Source of the DNA: Nectonema munidae
Taxonomy: Eukaryota > Nematomorpha > Nectonematoida > Nectonematidae
Assembly (NCBI GenBank): GCA_030549495.1
Contig: JAUIRK010000110.1
Location: 124,001-188,000 of the forward strand
DNA length: 64,000 nucleotides
Direction of reading: 5' to 3'
The notes under the pieces were generated by a model, which was not told the origin of the DNA, made no database searches, and saw nothing but the letters and a program-made list of their open reading frames with translations. The position numbers and the translations under genes are program-made. Shown piece by piece: positions 36,463 through 47,700 of this stretch (position 1 is its first letter; each line of letters begins with the position of its first letter).

Positions 36463-38071
36463 CACTACAGCAGTGGTTCCCAACTTTTTTCTTCCCAATG
36501 CCCCCTTAATTGAAATTAGGGTTCCCACCGCCCACCTATTTCTAACACTTCAAAAATTGGAAAAATAAAATACTATTTTGTATAAAAAAGTAAACAAAAA
36601 CTTTTTATATGAAATAAAATTGAAAAATATAAAAAATGATATTTTTTGAAAATTCAATGGCTTCTTTGCGGCTGGTGATTTTTCATTATTTCACTGAAAT
36701 TAGGCTGTATATTTGTAAGTTCAAGTCTTAAGTCGCCTGTTTCATCTATTTTCAGTTTATTTCTTTGTTTACTTTTCAAATATACCGCAGCACTGAAACC
36801 TGTTTCTACCAAATATGTGGAAGGAAAGCCAGAAAATAAAATTTTGATTTCTTGCCAAAGGTTTGGGTATAAAAATCGCCTCTATCCAGAATTTTTCATA
36901 TGTTGACAGTAAACAAAGCCTTTGCTTCAATGTCATTTTGCAAGTCAATCATTTATTTTTGAATTTTATAATTAATTTGTTCGACATGACACTTAAAAGG
37001 ATCAAAACACCACTCAGGAACTTGAATAGCAATTAAGTCTTCAAATCTTTGCTCCATTTCGGATTTTAATAAATTTATGTGATCAAAGTACACTTTTACA
37101 GCATCATTATCAATTCCATTCCTTCTTTGGAAATAGAATTAAGATTAGGAAACTGATGAAAATCATGATATCGTTTTTAATTAAACTTATGTTTCCTTAT
37201 CCTCATCTTTAAAAAAATCAAGAATGCTCTCATAAAGTTCAAAAAATCTTTGGAGACAATTTCCTTTCGAGAGCCATCTCACTTCTGTGTGCATTAAAAG
37301 AGAGCTAAACTATTCCCACAAAGATTTTGAAAAATCCTATCTTTAAGTGAGCTTGTCTTTATTTTATTAACTGCTTTTATAACAATTAGTAAGAATTCAA
37401 AAAGGCTTGGTGACATCATTTTGCCAACAAGATGTTATCTATGAATCAATCACACAGTGAATTGTTAAAATTTCTGGACAAATTCTTTTTAAATGAGCTA
37501 AAAAAACCATTGACTGTGCGCCGTCTGTTGCACACGCTAAAATATTTTCCAATGGAATGTCTTTTTCAAGAAAAAACTAACCAAAGAGCTCGCAAATAAA
37601 AATTCCTCTGTAAATTCTGAATTGTCATCGATGAATCTCACATATGCAAGCAAAATCGACTGATTGCTGATCATTGTAGATTCATCTACCTGTAAAACAA
37701 ATTCTTTAAACTTTAACTGGTCACATAATGTAGTTTCTACATTTTTTGACATTTCATTAATTCTTGCCAATACTGTGTTGTTACTCAAAGGAACAAATGA
37801 AAGTAAATAAGTATCACATGAACCAATCATTGTGCCAACAAATTCTTTGATACAAGGTAGTACCTGATTTTGTATGATGTCAAAAGTCCATTTTCAAGAT
37901 TACTTGAATTTTTAAAACTATTAAAATTCAAACAATGTTTTTCAAGTTTTTGAAATACAGTTCATCTTTATTAAATTTGTCCAAACTTTAAACATTCTGG
38001 AGAATATTGACGAAGTTTTATCTTTTCAGACATTCAAATTGTGAAACGTGAATTATATTTAAAATCTTTTC

Positions 38072-38468
38072 TTGGGAATATTATGACTTATTGTATTTCA
38101 GAATATAAAATGCTTCCTGAGCAGTGGCGATTCTGGTTTTCAAAAGTGTATGGGCATCACAGAGGTCAACTTTTCAATTTATAAAACTCATATTTTTCTA
38201 AGAATTAACAATCTCACTTTTTTCAATTATATTTATGCATTTGATGTGTTTTTTTATTTAACTCAAATCATTATCAAAATTATTTGAGGACTTTCTTAAA
38301 CTATATATTTTTTACACTTTATTCTTATCATGTTTGATTGAATAAATAAAAAAAACCAAAATAATTATCATAAAAATTTACTATTATAATTTATTTAATT
38401 TACACAATTGTACACATTTAAATAACTGTATTTATAGGCTCAAATACAATAAGTCATAATATTCCCAA
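38072..38468. repeat. 27-bp perfect inverted repeat inside the hAT element
   Basis: 38072-38098 (starts TTGGGAATATTATGAC) is the exact reverse complement of 38442-38468. The left arm lies outside, and the right arm inside, a probable nested hAT MITE whose ends are near 38122 (CAGTGGCGATTCTGG) and 38608 (inverted CAGTGCCGATTCTAA). Confidence 0.8.
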
Positions 38469-38608
38469 AATGGAAAAAAGTTTTTTTGCTAACATAAAAC
38501 GACACTTCAAATATTTTTGATAGTTTTTTTTTACAAAATTTAGAGGTCAGAAAAAAAGTAGAAGGGAAGGAGGCATAGGTATTACCCTCTCTCTTAGAAT
38601 CGGCACTG
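38122..38608. mobile_element. Probable nested hAT-type MITE
   Basis: Left CAGTGGCGATTCTGG and inverted right CAGTGCCGATTCTAAG are similar at 12 of the first 14 bases. The flanks share only TGAG-type sequence and no clean 8-bp duplication, so the boundaries are tentative. It has no coding potential. Confidence 0.5.
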
Positions 38609-39312
38609 CCCTTTGAGCTTTATCATGCTAATATAATATATTTAGATCTTTATAAGTATTTAAATTAATTGATCTTATTAAGTTCAAAAAGGGTAATACA
38701 ACATGTTAGCATTTCTTTGAACAAAATAAAATATAATATCAGTTACAGTAGAAAAACGGTATACTTGGAACGAAAAATTAACTAGAAATTCTAATTAGAA
38801 AATTTTGCGGTAAAACTATATGAAGAGATATGTGAAATCAAAGTAGAAAGAGAGAAGGATAACTTTGGTTTCTAAATAGCATCAAAAAAGCAAGCTTCAC
38901 TCCTCCTTCTCTGACGCCTATGATGAGATATTGCTGCCTCTTTGGAAACTTAACTTGCAGTCAATCAAAACACACCATACAGTTGTCACATAAGATGATA
39001 AAGCAGGCTACCCTCCAAACACTGCCATGTATTTTTTCTTCATCATCGTAAGTGTTTTTATTTCAATAGAAAAAAATTCACAAGCCTAGCAGCTATTTTG
39101 CAAACATCTCTTCACAAACAAAATAGTACTCCTGCCGAATCCCTATACAATAAAATTAATTGTAAGAGTTTTACGTTTCTTCTAAAGCAATATATCAAAG
39201 ATACAATAACTTTTAAGAGACAAATTCTTTCCAACGCCCCCTTGACATTAAACGCCCAATAAAAAAGTTATAACACCCCCAGGTTGGGAACCCTCGCACT
39301 ACAGCATACTTT

Positions 39313-39490
39313 ATGGGTGGCATAACAGGTTGGTTGAGATGATGGACTCAGCACGGAAGCCTCTGGGTTCGATTCCTTATCGATACAAATTTGTTCATAG
39401 TTTGACATAAGCGGTACAGCCAGTGCCTTGTCAATGAATAACCCAGGGTACTTTTAGCTTACCTTTTACTCAAAATTGAAAAAATTGCTA
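39313..39490 (+). repeat. tRNA-derived SINE
   Basis: Near-perfect polymerase III boxes: box A TGGCATAACAGG (39318-39329) and box B GGTTCGATTCC (39366-39376). The arms do not pair as a tRNA. It starts 9 bases past the target duplication of the hAT element. A relative with the shared 'aggttggtt' core lies on the minus strand near 53400-53556. The 3' limit is approximate. Confidence 0.65.
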
Positions 39491-40001
39491 CATAATGAAC
39501 ATAAGAGAGAAAGGAGACAAAATGAACTAATAAAACTATTTTCACTATTTTAAAATGAAACTGTCTGTTCTGAGAATAATTTCAAAATAATAGGAGGCAT
39601 AGAAAATGATATAGTTTATTTGATATTTTCAAGTTTTTATAAGTAGGTAACCCTTATTGGGTGATTTGGTAACGCTTGTATTTTTTTCATTTTGTAAGGA
39701 ATCATAGTATACAAAAGACGGTAGTTTAATCACTTTTCATGAAATTATTTAAGTCTAAGAACATAAAAACCCATTTAAACAAACAGAAATCATAAAAATT
39801 ATAGTATACGAGAACAAAAAAATCATTGCGTTTTTTGACTATTTCTCTCTACAAAAAAAACTCTGATATGTGTCATAAATAGATCAAGTTGATTTTTAAC
39901 AACTGAAACATTTTGTTTCGATATTTTATTTTTATTATAATAATCAAAATTTTCTTTAAAATCGAACATTATAAAAAAAAATAGAGTATTTTTGTTTTTA
40001 A

Positions 40002-40131
40002 CCCATTAAGTTCCAATGTTCCCATTTGGGAACATAAGTAATTTCACCTTTGTCTGCTTTTTTTCAATGACTTTGAATGTAAATCTTCTGCGTTTTTTTT
40101 AAATATCGTCTGATTTCTATGGTACAATGGG
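40002..40131 (+). mobile_element. piggyBac-like MITE, copy 3 of 3
   Basis: 130 bp between TTAA at 39998-40001 and 40132-40135; ends CCCATTAAGTTCC and inverted CCCATTGTACCAT. It carries a 9-bp-arm palindrome ATGTTCCCATTTGGGAACAT at 40016-40035. It is homologous, in opposite orientation, to 16406-16534. Confidence 0.87.
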
Positions 40132-40384
40132 TTAAACTAAATAGCTAGTCAAAATATTCATTCCCAAATAGTTATTGTTGAAAAAAATTTCTTGACTTGA
40201 AAAAATTAGTTTTCAAATGTAACATATGTACTGATAAGGAAGTGACCTTTGTTGAAAAAATTTTTTAACGCGAGGCTGACAATATTGATGGATATAAAAT
40301 TGTAACGATTGATAACTTTATTTTTCTCTCATTTAAAAACATAAACACATTTTCATTTTGCAAAATGTTTGGTGTATTAATTTT

Positions 40385-40445
40385 CGCCACCCTCCCCCCC
40401 CCCCCCTGAAAACATATTGCCCCCCCCCCGATTGTGCGCCCAAAT
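40385..40445. repeat. C-tract cluster
   Basis: Two runs of C separated by 'tgaaaacatattg', strongly C-rich within A+T-rich DNA. Composition resembles the interior of the G/C-tract MITE at 60341-60503, but no terminal repeats are seen. Confidence 0.5.
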
Positions 40446-40707
40446 ATAAATTCTACAAAATCAATATGTAAGCTTATTTTGCCGTTATTAAATACGTCAT
40501 CAATGCTGCCTGCTTCTGTAATAAGTTGTATGTAATTTGTTTAATGTCGCAAACCTTAATGAAAAAGGCAGTCATGTGGTCATCTAAAACTATGCATAAG
40601 TTTGCGTAACCTGGTTAGTGCAAAAATGAGAGGGAGTGTTTTGTCATGATAGAATGCCAAAATATTTAGAAGTAGCTATGCCTCACGTAAAAATAACAAA
40701 TATAATA

Positions 40708-40713
40708 TTTATT
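40708..40713 (-). terminator. Polyadenylation signal of the TASOR-like gene
   Basis: AATAAA on the minus strand about 49 bases past the stop codon. The duplicate gene has the same signal at 62374-62379. Confidence 0.6.
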
Positions 40714-40761
40714 TATAACAAGATGTACAACTTTACAAGATAATTTAATGGAAGAACAACT

Positions 40762-41785
40762 TTAAGTTATGATTAAGACATCCTCACTTGAGTCTGCTAC
40801 CTTGGAAGACATATCTTCAGAAACAAGTCTAAGTTTTTTATTGTTGCTTTCAACAACTTGATCATATAACACTCTGATTGTATCATCGGAATCCTTTGAA
40901 TCTTCAGCCTTCCTAATGTTTCGGAATTCATCTGGAAAATATTCAACTACCGTTAACTCCATGACTGGTGATTCCGAATCTCTTTTGCAAATGTTTGGTC
41001 TCGGATCTTGCAACAAACTGATTTTCACTCCCTTCAAGTAAGCGAACTGACCCTTGACTGGGATGATGGGTGTGGACACATTCGACGTGATCAGTGGCTT
41101 TCCGTTGAAGTTCACTTTCGTGTGGTCGACTGAAGAAGTGGTCTTAGCTCTACTCAGGCACTTCTCCGACTCCACGTTCGCAGAGGCCTCCTTCTTCTGC
41201 TTCTTCACGTTTTCTCTCTTCAGGGTGGCATCGATCGTTTTTCTGATGGTGGCGCTCAATTCCTCTTCCTTTGCTTTATTTGCCGAAGTAGCCTTCACGA
41301 CTTTTACTTTGCAAACGGGAGTCTTCACCCCATTTTTTTTTATTCTGGGATCGGGCAATTTCTTTTTAGCAGGTTTTGCTGTTACTTCTATGATTTCATT
41401 TGAGGATTCATTGTCATCAGAGTTTACAGGAGAAAAAGGAATCTTTTCAATTTCTTCTTCTTCTTCATCATCTTCTTCCTTCTTTTCTGACGACTTCTCA
41501 CCATTAAGGAAGTCCCTCACCAATTTAACAAGAATGCCATTTAATTGAGATTTGATCACGAACGTTTCATTTCCATTCTCAGAACTTAAGCAGGCAAGTG
41601 TTTCTGCCAAAATTGATAATGTGTCTGTAATTGACTTTTGTTTTTGTTTGTTCGGAGTGTTTTCCAGAATGATGGATAAGTGCTTAATGCTGAAGGAAAA
41701 GAGAAGTTGGTAAAAATCTACTTTATTTCCAAGTCCCACGTTATGAACGAAATTCTGGCAGGACGTTTCAAGGAGGTGTGGCAAC
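40762..41785 (-). CDS. TASOR-like copy A, exon 8 (terminal)
   Basis: Acceptor TTTTTCTAG|G. Begins (Q)LPHLLETSCQNFVHNVGLG and ends SEDVLIIT and a stop. It contains the acidic run EEDDEEEEEIEK, an Ala/Lys-rich basic segment (TAKPAKKKLPDPRIKKNG) and a conserved-looking patch LKGVKISLLQDPRPNICKRD. The large antisense frame at 41054-41548 is a shadow. Confidence 0.85.
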
Positions 41786-44700
41786 CTAGAAAAAGAAAAG
41801 CATCTTAAACACTAATTCATCATATTATTATAAAGGTTTTTAATACTGTGCTTCCTGTAAAGTGAAAGATGGAGACTTTTTAAGAATATTGGGAACGTCT
41901 TGTTCACTTTGAAAAGGAGTTTTAGTGACGGGTTGAGAAATATGATTGGGCTGTGGAGAAATCGGGTGCAGATTATCTGACTTTGTATGAACATTTCCAT
42001 TTGCATTTTGAAAAATGTTAGTATGTTGTTGTTGTAATGTCGAGGCTGAGTTAATATTTTTTAAATTAATACTATTTTTCAAATTGAAATGATGAGAAAG
42101 ATGATGTGAGGTAACAAGAATATTTTCATAATTTGGAAGATTCTTGGAAGCGAGAGAAATTTGGTCAGGAGGTTGTTCAGGGGAAACTGTATTGATCTCT
42201 TTGAAAATTGATCTATTTTTTGAAACTTGGGAAATATAAGTGTTTTGTTGAAATTGGGACATTGGATTTGGATTTTGTTCAAAGTGTTGACTTTTCATTA
42301 AAGAAAAAAGTGGTTGATTTGGAGTTTCTCTAGTTTGAGATGGGTTTGTTGAGCTCATGAAAGGTGCGTGTAATCTATTTTTGTCATTGAATTGGTTCGT
42401 TTCCGTTAAAGGCACTACTGGAGTAATCACAAAAAGAAGTTTTAATCAAAATTCTTATAAATGGTTACTTGTATTTTCTGGAGAAGCTGAAGGATTCAAA
42501 GATTCTTCTCTTTCTTTTGTCACTTTTTTCTGATAGTTGTTGACCACACTGATAGGGGAAATCAGCTTTTCGTTGTCAAGAATATAATGGATGAGAGCAT
42601 ACGGAAAGATGCCACGAGGATAATCTACTAGTTTGCACGTTGTCATATCATACTCGTAGAGGTAGACCTTGAACAGGGAAAAAGTATATTGTGAAATTGA
42701 AAAAGATAAAGAAAGAAAAGCCTCACGAGAGATTTATTCTTTTTGGCGAAGAAACTCTTTTCGTAAGGAGTCGGTCTTTTATCTGACACGTGACTTTCGT
42801 GCAATGGCGAAGGATCGATCAAATTTTCTGAATCCGTCACAGATACCAAATTGGATCTACCCAATAAAACCTAAAGTTCATTTTAGAGGCGTTTTGAGCA
42901 AATTGAAATAGCTTAATTAAGATTTAAAATAGTTTATTGCAAACCGGTGGCTCATAAATTGTCCAACGATCGCGTGATAGAAGTATCCAATCACAAAATT
43001 ATGTTATTTATTACATAAGGGCACGCATGCACAAATTGAATCACTATGCAGAACAAATATAGACTTGCTCAAGATGACCCATAACGAAGTAGAGAGGAGT
43101 GCAATGAGGATAATTTTATTTTGATAAGGGCGATGAAAATTACTTATTTAAAATTGACGCTTTCGACAAATTCTTTACTCCATCATATTACTTTATAAAA
43201 TATAATTGCTGTGGTGTGAAAAGAGAAGCCAACTTGAAATTTTTTAAAATAAGTTTTAGAGCAGAGAAAAAATTAATTTCTATACAAGGAGTAAAAAAAT
43301 TGGACTGATTGTATTGAATTATGTTATTATAAAAGTAATTGAAGCTTAATAATAATAATAATCGTTTTACGGTTATTTTCCCAACAAGGTCAGGTCTAGC
43401 AGGAAATACAACTGTGAAAAACAAATCTATCCCTTATTTTATTTTATTCACTTCCAGAATCCAGAAAACTGTGAAAACAAATCCATCCCTTATTTTATTT
43501 TACGTCTGCAATCTTCCGTTTGCTCTTCATCTAGCTTCAAACTCCTTTTTCTCAATTTCAACTTCCTTTCAAATTTTTATTTTACCTATATTTGCTCCTC
43601 AGACACTTTTCTAATACATTCATCTCTTGAGCTTTTATCACGCGACGAAAGCATCTCAATTTTTGATTTTCCATAACCTTATAATTATATGATTAACTTG
43701 GCAAAGACTTCTTATTTCCTCATTAATAACCACGACCCTTTAAACTCGCCTCAAATTATTCTCATCTCAGTGCTACTTAGTATATATTTTTTAGCTTCCT
43801 TAAAGTCCCAACTATGGCCACTAGATACTAAACTAGACCGAATACAACTTTTGTATAATTACTCCTTAACCTTATACACAAAATACTGCTTAAAGACTTA
43901 AATTTCTTCCAAGCTAGCCTTATTCTATGCCCTATTGAATTGCTCACACTACCTTCTACAGTTAAACCTGCTCAAGCGGCCACCTGCTCTTAAAAGCCAC
44001 CTTGAAACGGTCCCGTACCGAATCACATTGTCAACGGCCACCTGCACAACGCGGCCAACGGCCGCATAGAAAACATATACTTTCTATTTTCATTAACACA
44101 ACGTTGAACAACAATTATTTTATGCAGTGAATTTTTCTATTAAATTAGCGAAGCAAGACATTTGTATAAATAGCCACCGTTTCTATAGCATTTTATTCTA
44201 CGTTTAATTTCCATACTATACACAATGGCTACGCCAAAACGAACGACATTGACACTCGAAGATCGTGTGAAAGTTGTAAATCTCAGTGATAATGGCAAAA
44301 GTGCTCGAAAAATAGCAGATGAATTAGGTGTAGAGCGCACTCAGATTCAAAATATTGTGAAACGAAAAGCAGAAGTGTTCGCCCATTATGAATCCAATGT
44401 TTCAAGTGAGCGGAAGCGCAAATCTAGAAAAACTGGCAATGAGGAAATCAATAGAATGTGCTGGGAATGGTTTTGTGATGCATCTTCTCATCTCGGAGAA
44501 TCGTGATTACTGTTCCACTATTAAAACAAAAAGCACTTGAATTTGCAAAACAACTTGGCAATAACGAATTTAAAGGTTCAGATGGTTGGTTAGAGGCCTT
44601 CTTAAAACGCCATAACATTGCATTTGGTACTATCATCGGTGAAAGTGGTTACGTCAGCGAAAAAATCGTCAGTGATTGGAAGGCAAAAATCCCCAAGCTG

Positions 44701-47700
44701 TGTGAAGACTACGCACCAGTAGACATCTTTAACATGGACGAGACCGATCTGATTTATTGCGTAAACAACGAACAAAAAACATTTCACGTGAAAGGCACAC
44801 CATGTCGTGTTGGCAAAATGGGCTGAAATCCTTCAACAATCGCATGCGTCGCCAAAAGAGAAATATGTTATTGTTCCTAGATAATGCTCCATCACACCCT
44901 AATGTAAAACGCTCCAATGTAAAGCTTTAATTCTTGCCTCCCAATACAACATCTTTGTCACAGCGGAGCAAATTTTTTTGAAAGATGCTTCATTCAATTA
45001 TTTTATTTGTTTCCTGAACATAACCAAAATGGTATTATTGGGAATAGAGTTGAAGAAAAATACTGCATGATGGATTAAACTCAAATAATATGACAATGAG
45101 GAAATTTATAACTTATCTCAAAAATACGAAAGAGAGCGCCTTGAAAGTTTATAACCGTAAACAGAAAAATAAGAGGGATTTGAAAGAACATAAAAAAAAA
45201 AGGTTGATAGAATTCAATGAGCTTTCTGCGGAAATGGGTTGGTGCAGTGCTATACTGCAACACTACTTTTTGAGCCACGACAAAAAGCATGACCGATTTA
45301 GGAATTGTTCTATACAAATTCCCAATTGACAGGTAAGTGCATTAAGACAGTTCTAGGAATCGAAACTTTGACTTCGTGAAAAACAAAATTCTCAGGCCCA
45401 AGGGGTAACTTCTCTTGACCCCTGCATTGTTTTGTGTTTGCGTTAAAGAGCATTTTTCAGTGTGCTCTACTTTGATACGTTACTTGTGTAATTTACATTT
45501 AGTTGGTAGATTGGACATATTGCACTGTAAAATTCAAATAACATGCCTAAATTTACTGAATCTTGACATTAAAATTACAAATCCGTCTTGCCCGAGCGAC
45601 TATCTTACTTCTTCCAAACTAAATTAATTCCGCTCACTACCTTTCTTCGCCCTAAATGAGCAATAAGTAGGGAAAAAGCATCGATCAAAATGCGCCTGGC
45701 TTCGCTGACCAGAACTTAGATTTTTGCAGAAGGGGTTTTGCATTTAAATCCAAAATTGTCCATAGAACTAAAAACATTTTCTGGTCAACGGCAGGACGGG
45801 AATCGGGTTGAAGAATACACTCGATTCAAGAAAATTCTTAAAAAGCGAAGCTGGTCTGATGGTGAAGGTTGGACCCTTCCAGCTTTAGTGAGTTGAATCC
45901 TTCATTGTAGTCAACTATTTTGTTTAAAGTGGTTATTATTATTAATTAGTTTATTTGTTCATTCAAACGACATTTACCAAAATCTACTACACAAAAGCGC
46001 CACTTGACGGATAAATCCCTGTTCAATAATATAATTATCGATCTGTGAAATTTCATAGCACCATTTTACAAGTAATTTGGTTTTTGGATACGGTGATTTT
46101 AAGTGCATTGAACTTAAAACACAAAAATGTTAAGCATTTTTACCAAAATTAAAAAAAAAGGTACTTTCATTATGGGTTGATACGTGCACTGTATGTTTAA
46201 ACTTTCGAACAGATTTCATTTAATTTGATGCAAAACATATTCCATGAAGTGTAACTTTGTTTACATTCAATCGTTAAAACATTAAATATAGTATCAGAAT
46301 TATAAAAAAGCATTTGGGAACCGTTTAAAATTATCAATTGTGTAAAAATATACATTTTGCATAGTTTGGTAAAAAGAAGAGTATGTATATTGTAAAAATA
46401 ACTTCAGTCGTGAGAGTATCTAACATTTACCACACTTTTAACAGAATTTGGCTATAAAATTCGCTTTGTGATGAAATGATGAATTTAGATTTGGATCAAT
46501 GCAGAAAATAAATGTAGAGGAAGAACATAACTTTAGACAAAATGTCAAATTAAGAAATTAATTGAAAGAACAAGCGCGCATGTAGACATAAGCCATAGTG
46601 AGCATTTTGGCAAAAAATAAATTCTTTATGTGAACAACGAAGAGAAATTTAACTGTAGAAAAGACTGCTCGCCTACGTTTTACAAGTGTCGTTACAATTT
46701 TTGAAGCCTTAGTTTTAATTTTTTAAAAAGCAAAACTATATAGTAGTAATTTAATTCTATAATGGAATGAGTATAAAGTATTTTGATGTTTTCTCATAAA
46801 GCAAACGAAAATGAGATTATTTCACTACTCACGACGATGCACTGCGAGTTTCATATGCGCGATGACAATTTCAAAAAGAAACGGCGAGCTCTTTTATTTC
46901 TTAAAAAGTTGGCCTTGCTGTGGCGAATCAAGAATGAAAGCTTATTCGTCAAAAACTGCAAATAAGACATAGTATTTGGGCGGATTTCTAATCTTATCGA
47001 TATACCTTCCCTCAATACGCTTATTATTGCAAAATTGCGGTTTGTTTACATGTAGATCACGTTTTTATGTCTGTACTCCCTGCTCTGAATAAGTTTCCCC
47101 TTTTGTTCGAAGAATCAAACTTTAAATCAATGGTGTTATTTAAAAGAGTTTTTTGTTACTTAAAAAATAATAAGTAAATATCTTTTTATTTTCAAAAATA
47201 TGATTGTAGAATTCAATATTTTTATTGCATTCCAGAAATTTGAAAGGAAAATAAACATAGATTACACTTTTATGTGAGATTGTTTCACAAATTTCTATAA
47301 GGTCATTTGCCCCAGTTAGCTTTTCTAGGGTGCAAGAAAGTTAGCAAAGAAAAATTCATCGCATCAGTGAAGAGAAAGTTATGAGCATTTAAGTTTGCAA
47401 AACTAAAAATATAATTACGCTGTTTTTATTTGCTAAAATGTTCTTGTGATTTCCTTAATTTGTTGGCACCAAAGATAGCGATAACAACGATAAGCAAGAC
47501 ATTTTCTGAGAAAAAGCTTCCATTATTATGGCTCAAACAAAGTTAGAAGCAAAGAGAAAAAATGGTAATGAGAAAATCATTGACTAGTCATGCATAAAAT
47601 TTCTGAAATGAATTTTATCTATGTATGGACCTACTTTAAAGACAACGAGACATATTTCAGAGTTAGAAGAATATTTTTTGGCATTAAATTTGGCTTCTGA

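Larger units (their letters stand above)
36471..39296 (-). mobile_element. hAT transposon (ZBED5/FAM200-like), near full length but dead
   Basis: Perfect 8-bp target duplication CACTACAG (36463-36470 and 39297-39304). The left end is CAGTGGTTCCCAACTTTTTT; the right end, inverted, is CGAGGGTTCCCAACCTGGGG. Transposase pieces lie on the minus strand: LPLS-type VPLSNNTVLARINEMSKNVE and VLQVDESTMISNQSILLAYV (37537-37830), then HTEVRWLSKGNCLQRFFELY (about 37215-37290), then ALFTVN/EMEQRFEDLIAIQVPEW (about 36890-37080). Frames are shifted between pieces. A second inverted-repeat insertion sits inside at about 38072-38608. Confidence 0.9.
42871..47634 (-). other. TASOR-like intron 4, 4.8 kb, with Tigger and LINE pieces
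   Basis: Contains a LINE 3' end (43352-43430), a direct repeat (43411-43502), a truncated Tigger element (43959-about 45010) and one possible plus-strand exon (45795-45887). The stretches 42910-43350 and 45900-47630 show no recognisable gene. Confidence 0.7.

Noticed and set aside
41054-41548. 164-codon plus-strand frame (and its twin at 62714-63202)
   Set aside because: Antisense shadow of the TASOR-like terminal exon; Ser/Phe-rich because it mirrors acidic and Lys-rich codons.
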